DNA from: Granulicella sp. UBA5172
GTDB lineage: Bacteria; Acidobacteriota; Terriglobia; Terriglobales; Acidobacteriaceae
Direction of reading: 5' to 3'
Assembly: GCA_002413385.1 (NCBI GenBank)
Contig: DHWW01000068.1
Span: 1-9,251 of the forward strand
DNA: 9,251 bases
Part shown: one piece after another, positions 1 to 6,250 of the stretch
How the letters are laid out: the number at the start of each line of letters is the position of its first letter
Position numbering within the stretch: the stretch's first letter is position 1
The notes under the pieces: model-generated
Seen by the model: only the letters and a program-made list of their open reading frames with translations
The model's database searches: none
What the model was told of the DNA's origin: nothing
Position numbers and translations under genes: made by a program

Positions 1-437
1 TACATGGCGTCGATGAGGAGGTGGTCGGGGGCGAGGGGGAGGCGCTGGACGGCGAGGAGCATGGCGAGGCGGGAGGCCTGGTAGATGTTGACGCGGTCGA
101 TGGTCTCGGCGTCGACTTCGGCGATGGCGATCGCGATGGCGAGCTTGCGGATCCTGCGGTCGAGGAGCTCGCGCTGTTCTCGGGTGAGCTGCTTGGAGTC
201 TTTGAGGCCGAGGCGGGCGAGGGAGGAGGTGCGGGTGGGAAGGATGACGGCCGCGGCGACGACGGGGCCGAAGAGGGCGCCGCGACCGACTTCGTCGACT
301 CCGGCGATAGAGCAGAAGCCGTGGTAGCGGAGGGCTTGCTCGGGCGCGTCGCTGCAGACGAGCTGCTTGAGCATCTGCTGCTTGGCGGTGGCTTTGGTGA
401 CGCCTGCGACGGTGGGGATTTCGAAGAGATTGGACAT
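1..437 (-). CDS. rnhB: Ribonuclease HII, N-terminal part (cut by window edge)
   Basis: RNase HII is a cytoplasmic enzyme that nicks RNA in RNA-DNA hybrids and starts removal of single ribonucleotides misincorporated into DNA. I translated 145 codons from the ATG at 437. Residues 46-58 (GVDEVGRGALFGP) match the type 2 RNase H signature and carry catalytic Asp48 and Glu49. GLKDSKQLT follows at about residues 78-86, then IDRVNIYQASRLAM. LLID near the edge supplies the third catalytic Asp, about residue 143. The fourth acidic residue and the C-terminus lie outside the window. The first ~40 residues precede the catalytic core, a short extension relative to minimal RNase HII proteins. I see no clear Shine-Dalgarno sequence upstream of 437. 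The gene follows rplS on the same strand, as in many bacteria, but an opposite-strand gene separates the two. Family assignment is secure; the exact start is less so. Confidence 0.93.
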   Translation of the reverse strand, partial: MSNLFEIPTVAGVTKATAKQQMLKQLVCSDAPEQALRYHGFCSIAGVDEVGRGALFGPVVAAAVILPTRTSSLARLGLKDSKQLTREQRELLDRRIRKLAIAIAIAEVDAETIDRVNIYQASRLAMLLAVQRLPLAPDHLLIDAM

Positions 438-687
438 TTTAGGCGATTGCAGGTCGCATGTTTGAGTGTAGTGGATGCGGTGGTGGATGAATTAATCGCG
501 AATTTCGGAGGGATGTGGAGGTGCGGGTCTTGATGCGGTGAAGTAGCGGCGTGCTCTGACAATGTTGACGGGACGGGGAGTATTCGCCGCGTCATCAAGC
601 GACTGGCGTTGTGGGGTGATTTGTCCTATGCTTGCTGAACTGTTACCCATTCGGTTTGTGCTCGTTTTAATTTTTGGAGTCAGAGTT
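438..687. other. Divergent intergenic region between rnhB and the exported-protein gene
   Basis: This ~250-nt gap should hold promoters for two divergent genes. I find no consensus sigma-70 site I would defend. TATGCT at 627-632 resembles a -10 element but has no good -35, and TTTAAT at 666-671 would start transcription inside the ribosome binding site. The reading frame of the downstream gene stays open across part of this gap, but those codons look unlike the gene itself. Confidence 0.4.
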
Positions 688-1788
688 ATGCGAATTTTTG
701 GAAGCTGGAGGTTGCTGCTGGTTGGCGCTCCGATATTGATGGTTGCCCAGATTGCTGCGGCGCAAGACACTACACCCACTGCAGATACAGCAGCACCGGC
801 GGCGGTTGCACCACGGACTGCTGCGACTCCGTCCGCTGCAGCTCCTGCCGCTGCGACTGCGGCCGCTGTGCCTGTAAAGGCCAAGAACGGGGAGAAGAAG
901 GGTAAGTCGAAGAAGGTCGAGTACACGGGGCCGAATAATGTGGTCGTGCTTCCGGCTGCGCCGATGCTGGACGAAGAGGGGCGGCAGCGGCTGGATCCGG
1001 ATGGGCAGCCGATGTTCAATCCGCCAGTGAGGCAGCAGCGGGATAAGAAGGGGCATCCGCTGTTCGACGCGAACGGCAAGCCGGTGTTCCAGACAGCGAC
1101 GGAGTTGGGCTACGACGAGCACGGCAAGAAGCTGCATGTGCATAAGGAAAAGGAGCCGAAGATGACTCCGGTCAGCATCAGCCGTGGGACGTTTACGGTG
1201 GACGGGATGATTGGCAAGGCGGAGCTGAACTACGATATTGCGGACTTGAAGTACATCTACATGTACGTGCCGGGGATTGGGACGCTGGTTGTCTCGAATC
1301 GGCCGTTTCCTGCGGCGAAGGAGCAACCGGGAGCGTTCAACGATAAGACGCTGACGGTGACGACGGGGGACCATAAGCTGCAGATCGGGTCGGATAAGAG
1401 GCTGCTGGGGAAGAAGCCGGAGTCAGCGTATGTGCTTGTGGATCGGGACTTCAAGCTGCCCTCGAAATATCCGGTGGTGGGGTATGGGAAGGTATTGAAG
1501 GCTCCCTACACGTGGCCTGGAGGGCGTCCGAATGGCGCGCTGGCTGGGGCGTTTGTAGTGCCACCACCCATTCCTGTCAACCTGCAACCGACGCTGCTGC
1601 TGGCACCGTGTCCGGCGGGGCAGATGCGGAAGGCGGCTCCGGCCGTGCTGCCGGGACAGCCTGTGCCGGATCAGCCTTGCGTGGCGATACCGAAGGGGCG
1701 ATCGACGATGTCGGGGCCGACGGTCAAGGGCAAAGATGCAGTGGTAGCGCCTACGGCTCCTACTCCTGCCGCGACCAGTCCGCAGTAA
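688..1788 (+). CDS. Exported protein of unknown function with 24-residue repeats
   Basis: I do not recognise this 366-residue protein. The frame is open from 562, but I chose the ATG at 688 because GGAG (676-679) lies 8 nt upstream and the first residues then form a signal peptide: MRIFGSWR, a hydrophobic core, and an Ala-rich cleavage region near residues 22-26 (QIAAAQD). A low-complexity Ala/Thr/Pro segment (to about residue 63) and a Lys-rich patch (GEKKGKSKK) follow. Residues 95-146 hold a D-x-x-G repeat of period 24. The region from ~160 to 280 looks like a beta-rich folded domain (YIYMYVPGIGTLVVSNRPF, then YVLVDRDFKLP). The tail is Pro/Ala-rich with two Cys (LAPCPAG and DQPCVAI) that could form a disulfide. 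It is probably periplasmic or cell-envelope associated. It runs against the ribosomal operon and sits between rplS and rnhB. Confidence 0.8.
   Translation: MRIFGSWRLLLVGAPILMVAQIAAAQDTTPTADTAAPAAVAPRTAATPSAAAPAAATAAAVPVKAKNGEKKGKSKKVEYTGPNNVVVLPAAPMLDEEGRQRLDPDGQPMFNPPVRQQRDKKGHPLFDANGKPVFQTATELGYDEHGKKLHVHKEKEPKMTPVSISRGTFTVDGMIGKAELNYDIADLKYIYMYVPGIGTLVVSNRPFPAAKEQPGAFNDKTLTVTTGDHKLQIGSDKRLLGKKPESAYVLVDRDFKLPSKYPVVGYGKVLKAPYTWPGGRPNGALAGAFVVPPPIPVNLQPTLLLAPCPAGQMRKAAPAVLPGQPVPDQPCVAIPKGRSTMSGPTVKGKDAVVAPTAPTPAATSPQ
970..1125 (+). repeat. Coding tandem repeat, 24-residue period, ~2.3 copies
   Basis: Asp95, Asp119 and Asp143 of the exported protein start three units spaced exactly 24 residues apart: DEEGRQRLDPDGQPMF, DKKGHPLFDANGKPVF and DEHGKKLH. 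The first two share the pattern D-x-x-G, 4 residues, D-x-x-G-x-P-x-F. The third is cut short. The DNA copies have diverged, so this is an old protein-level repeat. The Asp/Gly turns could be metal-binding or simply beta-hairpin turns; the sequence does not decide. Confidence 0.65.
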
Positions 1789-1811
1789 CAGGGGAGTCTA
1801 GAGTGGCAAGA

Positions 1812-1840
1812 GAAGAGGCGACCCGGTGGGTCGCCTCTTC
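1812..1840. terminator. Strong hairpin between convergent genes
   Basis: A perfect 13-bp inverted repeat (1812-1824 with 1828-1840) encloses a 3-nt loop (GGT). It sits 23 nt after the stop of the exported-protein gene and 25 nt after the rplS stop on the other strand. It could therefore end both transcripts. Neither side carries a convincing T-tract, so it may be a weak intrinsic terminator, a 3'-end protecting structure, or one needing extra factors. Confidence 0.65.
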
Positions 1841-1865
1841 GTGGTTGGTGCTGGAAGAGCGGAGA

Positions 1866-2222
1866 TTAGGCGGTGCGCGCGACTTCCTTGAGGCGGGCAG
1901 CCTTTCCGCGGAGGCCACGGAGGTAGAAGAGCTTCGAGCGGCGCACCTGGTAGGAGCGGATCTTCTCGATTTTGTCGACGACCTTGGAGTTGTAGGGAAA
2001 GATGCGCTCGACACCCTGGCCAAAGCTCATCTTGCGGACGGTGAAGGAGCCCTGGGGGCCCTTCTTGCAGGCAATGACCATGCCTTCGAACGCCTGGAGG
2101 CGTTCTTTTTCGCCCTCTTTGATCTTCACCTGCACGCGAATGGTATCGCCGGGGGCGAAGTCGGGGAGGTCGGTACGCTGGAGTTTGTCGGCCAGCTTCT
2201 GCATGATGGGATGGATAGACAT
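1866..2222 (-). CDS. rplS: 50S ribosomal protein L19
   Basis: L19 is a large-subunit protein at the 30S-50S interface that contributes to an intersubunit bridge. The 118-residue product has the usual family length. Characteristic stretches include the start [28 protein letters not shown] (about 22-34), [11 protein letters not shown] (about 43-53), [18 protein letters not shown], and the basic C-terminal part [20 protein letters not shown]. The ATG at 2222 is preceded on its strand by AAGGA with 7-nt spacing, a good ribosome binding site. It lies 82 nt downstream of trmD as the last gene of the compact block; the hairpin at 1812-1840 follows it. Nothing is unusual in the protein. Confidence 0.97.
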   Translation of the reverse strand: MSIHPIMQKLADKLQRTDLPDFAPGDTIRVQVKIKEGEKERLQAFEGMVIACKKGPQGSFTVRKMSFGQGVERIFPYNSKVVDKIEKIRSYQVRRSKLFYLRGLRGKAARLKEVARTA

Positions 2223-2304
2223 GATTGATTCCTTACGTAAAGTCGTAGGATTCAGTTTACATGAGAATCCTTGATTTTGCAGCTGATTTCCACATTGAAT
2301 TGGC

Positions 2305-3219
2305 TTAGGTGGGGAGGTTATAGCCGAGAGAGGCCAGGAATTCGCGGTCGTCGTCGGTGAGATCGGCGTTGGGGAGGAGGTCGGGGCGGTTGGCCAGGGT
2401 CTTGGCGAGGGCGGCGTGGCGGCGCCAGCGACGGATGGCGAGGTGGTCGCCGTTGCCGAGGGGTTCGGGGATGGGGACGCCGAGAAACTCGGCGGGACGG
2501 GTGTAGTGGGGATAGTCGAGCAGGCCTGCGGCGGCGTTGGTGGAGCGGGGCGGGGATTGCGGGGAGGACTCGTCGCTCCCCGAAGAAGCAGGTCCTCCGC
2601 TGCGCGAAGGATGACAATTCTCACTTATTTCTGCATTGAGGGTTGCGTCGGCTTCGCCGAAGCTTTCGTAGCGGGAGGAGTCGGCGTGGCCGAGGACGCC
2701 GGGGAGGAGGCGGACGGTGGCGTCGAGGAGGATGGCGGCGGCGAGCTCACCGCCGGAGAGGACGTAGTCGCCGATGGAGAGCTCTTCGTCGCAGAAGAGT
2801 TGGCTGACGCGCTCGTCGACTCCTTCGTAGCGGCCGCAGATGAGGACGACGCGATCGAGGGTGGCGAGGCGCCGGGCGGTGGCCTGGGTGAAGCGCTTGC
2901 CCTGGGCGGAGAGGAGGATGACGGTTTCTTTTACTGGAGAATCGGCTGCGCGCAGGGTGTCGCGGGTGGGTTTGGGGGTGAGGGCGAGGGATTCGAGGGC
3001 TTCGAAGATAGGCTGGGGCTTGAGGACCATGCCCTCGCCGCCGCCGAAGGGACGGTCGTCGACGGTGCGGTGACGGTCGTGGGTGAAGGCGCGGAGATCG
3101 TGGGTGTGGGCGGTGGCGATGCCGGTGCGGAGTGCACGGGAGACGACGCCGTGGCCGAAGATGCCAAGGTCGGGGCCACCGAAGAAGTCGGGAAAAATGG
3201 TGAGGATGTCGAAGCGCAT
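2305..3219 (-). CDS. trmD: tRNA (guanine-N1-)-methyltransferase with enlarged linker
   Basis: TrmD uses S-adenosylmethionine to form m1G37 next to the anticodon, which prevents +1 frameshifting. The 304-residue product is longer than E. coli TrmD (~255). The N-terminal SPOUT (trefoil-knot) domain is clear: [19 protein letters not shown] (46-64), [12 protein letters not shown] (126-137), [12 protein letters not shown] (148-159) and Arg170 in VRLLPGVLG, equivalent to E. coli Arg154. [11 protein letters not shown] (232-242) and the RRWRR-containing C-terminal tRNA-binding domain follow. Two points are odd. The catalytic Asp169 of E. coli aligns with Glu185 (YESF instead of EDSF). Between that SF and GLLD lie 44 residues where E. 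coli has two; part of this stretch is encoded by a repeat-like DNA element. All core motifs are intact and in frame, so the enzyme is probably active. I see no Shine-Dalgarno sequence before the ATG at 3219. Confidence 0.96.
   Translation of the reverse strand: MRFDILTIFPDFFGGPDLGIFGHGVVSRALRTGIATAHTHDLRAFTHDRHRTVDDRPFGGGEGMVLKPQPIFEALESLALTPKPTRDTLRAADSPVKETVILLSAQGKRFTQATARRLATLDRVVLICGRYEGVDERVSQLFCDEELSIGDYVLSGGELAAAILLDATVRLLPGVLGHADSSRYESFGEADATLNAEISENCHPSRSGGPASSGSDESSPQSPPRSTNAAAGLLDYPHYTRPAEFLGVPIPEPLGNGDHLAIRRWRRHAALAKTLANRPDLLPNADLTDDDREFLASLGYNLPT
2561..2617 (-). repeat. Dispersed palindromic repeat-like element inside trmD
   Basis: Read on the minus strand, this segment starts TTGTCATCC, continues with CGCAGCGGAGGACCTGC, and ends in a G/C-rich arm. 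It contains inverted repeats: GGAGGAC (2563-2569) pairs with GTCCTCC (2592-2598), and GGGGAG pairs with CTCCCC at its distal end. From general familiarity, sequences of the form TGTCATCCT...AGGACCTGC are abundant intergenic repeats in Acidobacteriota. A related segment, sharing the 9-mer TTGTCATCC, occurs in this window at 9061-9083. Here it is translated as roughly residues 201-220 of TrmD ([19 protein letters not shown]). Confidence 0.55.
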
Positions 3220-3235
3220 AAGAGCAGGGGCTAGT

Positions 3236-3256
3236 GGGTAGAGGGTAGAGAGTAGA
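3236..3256. repeat. Three 7-bp tandem units in the trmD-rimM gap
   Basis: GGGTAGA, GGGTAGA and GAGTAGA lie back to back in the 95-nt spacer between rimM and trmD. The array is short and may be chance in G-rich sequence. Confidence 0.4.
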
Positions 3257-3314
3257 GCGAGGGCGCACCCACTGAGTGTACGACCTCGGATTTGTCCTGC
3301 GCGGACGGCGTGCG

Positions 3315-3974
3315 TTAAGGGCGTTCGGGTTCGTCGGGAAGAGGGTCGGGGGGAGCTAAGAGGCCTTCGGGGAGGTGCATCGTGATGCGGCGGGCGGGGA
3401 TGTCGACGGAGTCCAGCCAGGCGCGGACGAAGGGGATCAGGACTGGTTCGGGGGTTTCGCTGGGGGGTGGTGCGGGGAGGGTTAGCTGGACGGCGAGGAG
3501 GGGAGCGGCGTCTTCGAGGCGGGTGCGGCTGTCGGGGCCCGTGGCGAATTCGATGTCGACGATGGTGCCGATGGGGGTGGTGGCGTTGAAGACGGTGCAG
3601 CCGACGAGGTCGCCGACGAAGAAGGTGTCGGGGTCGAGGGCGGGGAGCTGGTTGGAGGGGATGAGGAGCTGTTGGCCGGCGAGGGCTTCGGCGGCGGAGA
3701 TGCTGTCGCAGCCGGAGAGCTTGAGGACGACCCGGCCGGCGTTTTTGCCGGTGGGGAAAAAGTGCTCTTCGATGCGGACGGTCGGGGCGTTGGGCGCCGG
3801 GACGGAAGTGTTGGGGGCGGCGAAGGTGAGCTCACGGCCCGCGGCGAAGATGTCGGGGAGGTCGCTGAGGGGGTCAGCGAGAAGCTCGCCGCGGCGGCCC
3901 TGCGGACGCAGCAGGCGAGCGAGTGGAACCCAGCCGGAGTTCGAGATGCCATCGTTCAATGCAGGTTGCCTCAT
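3315..3974 (-). CDS. rimM: 16S rRNA processing protein RimM
   Basis: RimM binds ribosomal protein S19 and assists maturation of the 30S head. The 219-residue product has the two expected barrels. The N-terminal one begins WVPLARLLRPQGRRGELLADPLSDLPD (15-41), the family's glycine/arginine-rich opening. The C-terminal PRC-type barrel starts at TFFVGDLVGCTVFN (about 117-130) and includes PIGTIVDIE, VLIPFV (178-183) and a final LPEGLL (201-206). It is longer than typical RimM (about 165-185) because of Ala/Pro-rich loops near residues 52-64 and 166-177 and a proline-rich tail. The ATG at 3974 is used because homology starts soon after; no clear ribosome binding site is visible. It lies 47 nt downstream of the KH gene and 95 nt upstream of trmD in the standard order. 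Confidence 0.93.
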   Translation of the reverse strand: MRQPALNDGISNSGWVPLARLLRPQGRRGELLADPLSDLPDIFAAGRELTFAAPNTSVPAPNAPTVRIEEHFFPTGKNAGRVVLKLSGCDSISAAEALAGQQLLIPSNQLPALDPDTFFVGDLVGCTVFNATTPIGTIVDIEFATGPDSRTRLEDAAPLLAVQLTLPAPPPSETPEPVLIPFVRAWLDSVDIPARRITMHLPEGLLAPPDPLPDEPERP

Positions 3975-4021
3975 CGACTCAAGAGTAGAGGAGACTGAGA
4001 TGCTAGTGAAGCGCAGGCTCT

Positions 4022-4333
4022 TTACTGGTCGTCGTGGTCTTGAGAGGTGCGACCGGCCTCGACGATGTCGAGGGAGAAGCGGTGCTGGAGCTTCATGCTG
4101 GCAGCACCGAGAATGGTGCGCAGGGAACGAGCTGTGCGGCCCTGCTTGCCAATGACTTTGCCAATGTCGCCGGGGGCGACATGGAGGCGGAGGACAGTGG
4201 CATCCTGATCGGTTATGACTTCAACCTTCACCGCGTCAACATCATCAACGAGGGCCCGGGTAATTTCCAACATCAGGGTTTGCATCTCGGAGATAGCAAA
4301 CTGGCTATCCGTCCGTACAAGGGAATCGTTCAC
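4022..4333 (-). CDS. khpA: KH-domain RNA-binding protein (KhpA/YlqC type)
   Basis: This small RNA-binding protein is usually encoded between rpsP and rimM. Family members bind RNA broadly, and in some Gram-positive bacteria they pair with KhpB to control cell elongation and division. The 103-residue product has a KH core: MLEITRALVDDVDAVKVEV (21-39), then LHVAPGDIGKVIGKQGRTARSLRTIL, with the RNA-gripping GKQG loop at 62-65. The start is GTG at 4333, chosen because GAGG (4341-4344, minus strand) lies 7 nt upstream. This adds about 18 residues before the usual KH start. A shorter start at the ATG at 4285 is possible but has no ribosome binding site. The acidic tail TSQDHDDQ is unremarkable. Gene symbol is by family and position. 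Confidence 0.9.
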   Translation of the reverse strand: MNDSLVRTDSQFAISEMQTLMLEITRALVDDVDAVKVEVITDQDATVLRLHVAPGDIGKVIGKQGRTARSLRTILGAASMKLQHRFSLDIVEAGRTSQDHDDQ

Positions 4334-4413
4334 ACGTATACCTCAGGGAGTTTAGTTCGATACCTTGAGAGTAGGGAGCCGCTTCTCTTGCAATGGAAGG
4401 GTCTCGCTGTTTC

Positions 4414-4494
4414 CTGTTTTGAAGTGTCTCGCAAGTCGAGTGGCGAGCCTCTGCGAGTGTGGCAGGCAGAGCACCGGGACGAACTTCAAAACAG
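4414..4494. other. 12-bp perfect inverted repeat in the rpsP-khpA gap
   Basis: CTGTTTTGAAGT (4414-4425) is the exact reverse complement of ACTTCAAAACAG (4483-4494), 57 nt apart. Smaller stems are possible inside: CTCGCA (4428-4433) with TGCGAG (4452-4457), or CTCTGC (4449-4454) with GCAGAG (4466-4471). The structure lies in the 257-nt spacer between rpsP and the KH gene and would form in the operon mRNA. No U-tract follows on the minus strand, so it does not look like a plain terminator. An RNA-processing site, attenuator or protein-binding site are possibilities. Confidence 0.5.
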
Positions 4495-4590
4495 AGGTAT
4501 TTCTTCCGTGAGTCTACTGCAAGTTTACAGATCTTCCGTCAACTCTTTGGGGTTCAGATTGAGGTCACTGAAGGTTACGTCAAGTGGTTA

Positions 4591-4872
4591 CTATATGGCA
4601 GGGATGACCTCTGGCTCGGCAGCGGATTCGGCAGCGACAGGCTTGTGCTTGGTGAGGAGCTTGCCGACGGTCTCGGAGAGCTGTGCACCTTTGCTGGTCC
4701 AGTAGTCGATGCGGTCACGCTTGAAGTCAACGGTGGCGGGCTCGGTACGGGGATTGTAGGTACCAACAACTTCGACGGAACGGCCATTGCGGGCGCGATC
4801 TTTTTCAATGACAACGACGCGGTAGTGGGGCTGCTTACGGGCGCCAACGCGCGCCAAACGAATCATCAACAC
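4591..4872 (-). CDS. rpsP: 30S ribosomal protein S16
   Basis: S16 is a small-subunit assembly protein. The product (93 residues) shows the full signature: MIRLARVGARKQPHYRVVVIEK at the N-terminus, GRSVEVVGTYNPRTEP (about 30-45), then FKRDRIDYWTSKGAQLSETVGKLL, plus an Ala/Glu-rich tail ending VIPAI. Three start codons lie in line: GTG (4872), TTG (4869) and ATG (4866). AGAGGA (4882-4887, minus strand) is 9 nt from the GTG and 15 nt from the ATG, so the GTG is favoured, although the conserved protein begins at the ATG. It is the first gene of the ribosomal/tRNA-modification operon, with a promoter candidate about 115 nt upstream. Confidence 0.97.
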   Translation of the reverse strand: MLMIRLARVGARKQPHYRVVVIEKDRARNGRSVEVVGTYNPRTEPATVDFKRDRIDYWTSKGAQLSETVGKLLTKHKPVAAESAAEPEVIPAI

Positions 4873-4963
4873 AGGGGTAGATCCTCTCAGAAAAGCTTGA
4901 ATGTCTTCAGGGTTGCCGACGGGGTCCGGGGCTAGCCCTGGAGTTCACGATCGACACAGCCGA

Positions 4964-4979
4964 CGGACGCAAAAGTCCG
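4964..4979 (-). other. Small hairpin in the rpsP leader
   Basis: CGGAC (4964-4968) and GTCCG (4975-4979) form a 5-bp stem with a 6-nt loop. It would sit within the first ~20 nt of the transcript from the promoter candidate at 4988-5016, a position that could stabilise the 5' end. The stem is short and may be chance. Confidence 0.3.
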
Positions 4980-4987
4980 AACAACTA

Positions 4988-5016
4988 AGTATCGCGGATT
5001 TCGCTGGGTTTCGCAA
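4988..5016 (-). promoter_or_regulatory. Candidate sigma-70 promoter of the rpsP operon
   Basis: On the minus strand TTGCGA (5011-5016) and GATACT (4988-4993) are separated by exactly 17 nt. Each matches the -35 and -10 consensus at 4 of 6 positions. The predicted start, near 4981, gives a leader of ~110 nt before the S16 start codon. It is the best promoter-like pair I found in this gap. Confidence 0.5.
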
Positions 5017-5091
5017 TGGGCTGGGGGGATTTTCTGCGACGGTTTCGGTGCAAAACGCCTAGGTACGGGGCGGGAAGAGGAAGCGGAGGAC

Positions 5092-5308
5092 CTAGTCAGT
5101 GAAATAGGCTTCGGGGAGATAGGCGATGATGTCGCGGCGGCTGGGGAGGAAGCGCGGGTTGTTGTCGAGGTCGCTGGGCTCGTTTTCTCCGGGGGAGCGG
5201 CTGGAAGGTGTTGTCGGAAGCCTGGGAGTCAGGATCGTTGAGCAAAGGCGAGGTCTCCGTGTCGGTTGCCGTTGAGTCAGCGGAGAGATGGGTGAGAAGA
5301 TCAATCAA
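5092..5308 (-). pseudogene. Possible small-protein gene with apparent frameshift
   Basis: Two overlapping minus-strand frames each look coding in only one half. The first, from a TTG at 5308, reads IDLLTHLSADSTATDTETSP and on to TFQPLP, with codon third positions rich in G/C. The second reads GENEPSDLDNN, then PRFLPSRRDIIAYLPEAYFTD, and ends at the TAG at 5092-5094, with almost every third base C or G. They join in a run of five C (plus-strand G at 5191-5195). Removing one C would give a single 71-residue protein. This could be a sequencing indel, a true frameshift mutation or programmed +1 slippage. The TTG start and weak ribosome binding site (TTAGG, about 11 nt away) argue for caution. I do not recognise the product. 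Confidence 0.38.
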
Positions 5309-5371
5309 ATTGCGAACAACCTAAGCAAGAGCGTAGAGCCTCAGAGTAGCAGAGGAAGATTTGGAGGATTC

Positions 5372-6088
5372 ATGCGCCGGGAATATCGCAAGTGGTTCTC
5401 GCAAGCTCTGGGACGCGATATGGAGATGCTGGTGTTTGGGCAGGATGGTCTTCCAGTGATTGTGTTTCCGACGTCGCAAGGTCGATTTTATGAGTTTGAG
5501 GATCGCGGGATGGTGGGGGCGATTGCGGACAAGATTGAGGGACGACGGGTGCAGTTGTTTTGTGTCGACTCGGTGGATGGAGAGAGTTGGTACAACCGCA
5601 GTGTGCCGCCGCGATGGAGAATTGCGCGGCAGGTTCAGTATGAGCAGTATGTGGTGAACGAGGTGGTGCCGTTTGCGCGGAAGGATCACGACCGGCCACA
5701 CCTGGCGGCGATGGGGTGCAGCTTTGGTGGGTATCATGCGGTGAATATGAGTCTGCGGCATCCGGATATTTTTACGGGCTGCTTGTCGATGAGCGGCGCG
5801 TTCGATATGAAGAGCATGGGATTTCTGAACGGATATTATGACGACGATTGCTACTTCAATCTGCCATTGGATTATCTGCCGAACTTGTCGGAGATGCGGA
5901 TATTGGAGAGACTGCGCCAAAACACCTATGTGCTGGCGACGGGCGTGCATGACCAGTGCTGGAACGAGAATGAGCGGCTGGCGGCGGCGATGCGGTCGAA
6001 GGGGATTCCGGTGCGGCTGGATGTGTGGGGAGATAATGCCCGGCACGATTGGCCGTGGTGGCAACGGATGGTGCAGGCGTATTTGTAG
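5372..6088 (+). CDS. Esterase family alpha/beta hydrolase
   Basis: The 238-residue product looks like a putative esterase of the esterase D-like alpha/beta-hydrolase group, with unknown substrate. The frame is open from 5288, but I chose the ATG at 5372: GGAGGA (5363-5368) precedes it closely, and homologous proteins in my memory begin like MRREYRKWFS. Evidence for the fold: VIVFPTSQGRFYEFEDRGM near the N-terminus (first strand and oxyanion region), then the nucleophile elbow GCSFGG with Ser117, then HDQCWNEN with likely catalytic acid Asp194, and NARHDWPWW with likely catalytic His225. There is no signal peptide or membrane segment, so it should be cytoplasmic. It stands alone on the plus strand, with 162 nt before the next gene. 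Confidence 0.85.
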   Translation: MRREYRKWFSQALGRDMEMLVFGQDGLPVIVFPTSQGRFYEFEDRGMVGAIADKIEGRRVQLFCVDSVDGESWYNRSVPPRWRIARQVQYEQYVVNEVVPFARKDHDRPHLAAMGCSFGGYHAVNMSLRHPDIFTGCLSMSGAFDMKSMGFLNGYYDDDCYFNLPLDYLPNLSEMRILERLRQNTYVLATGVHDQCWNENERLAAAMRSKGIPVRLDVWGDNARHDWPWWQRMVQAYL

Positions 6089-6250
6089 GCGCTGATGGAG
6101 AGCATCAACGTGACCGGACGTGGGTGGGGGGATCGGCGGGGCTCGTTTTGGGACAGTCGGAGAAAATGGACGAGTCAAGCGGCAAGGGTGTGCAGTAGAA
6201 TTTATACGGAACCCTGAAGTATTTTCTGCTGCTCCTGGAAGGGGGGTCGA
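6089..6250 (+). other. Spacer with possible promoter for the PilZ-regulator pair
   Basis: The 162-nt gap holds TAGAAT at 6196-6201, a fair -10 element, but the -35 position (about 6173-6178) has no TTGACA-like sequence. An activator-dependent promoter is therefore possible. No hairpin terminator is evident after the esterase stop, so read-through from that gene is also possible. Confidence 0.3.

Noticed and set aside
643..671. TTACCC-N17-TTTAAT as promoter for the exported protein
   Set aside because: Transcription would begin at about 678, inside the GGAG ribosome binding site; the -35 match is also weak.
562..687. Earlier start for the exported protein
   Set aside because: The extra 42 residues would place the signal peptide internally; the ATG at 688 has a correct ribosome binding site.
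1512..2228. Plus-strand open frame overlapping the exported protein's end and running antisense to rplS
   Set aside because: Low-complexity translation spanning the terminator hairpin; rplS and the exported protein explain the region.
2416..3234. Long plus-strand open frame (272 codons) opposite trmD
   Set aside because: It is a Gly/Glu/Val-rich mirror of GC-biased trmD codons, with no domain pattern; trmD on the minus strand is unmistakable.
4034..4705. Plus-strand open frames opposite khpA and rpsP
   Set aside because: No start signals or family resemblance; the opposite strand encodes two recognised proteins.
5288..5371. Earlier start for the esterase at the ATG at 5288
   Set aside because: Its purine tract is too close to the codon, the added 28 residues are unlike the family, and the ATG at 5372 has GGAGGA upstream.
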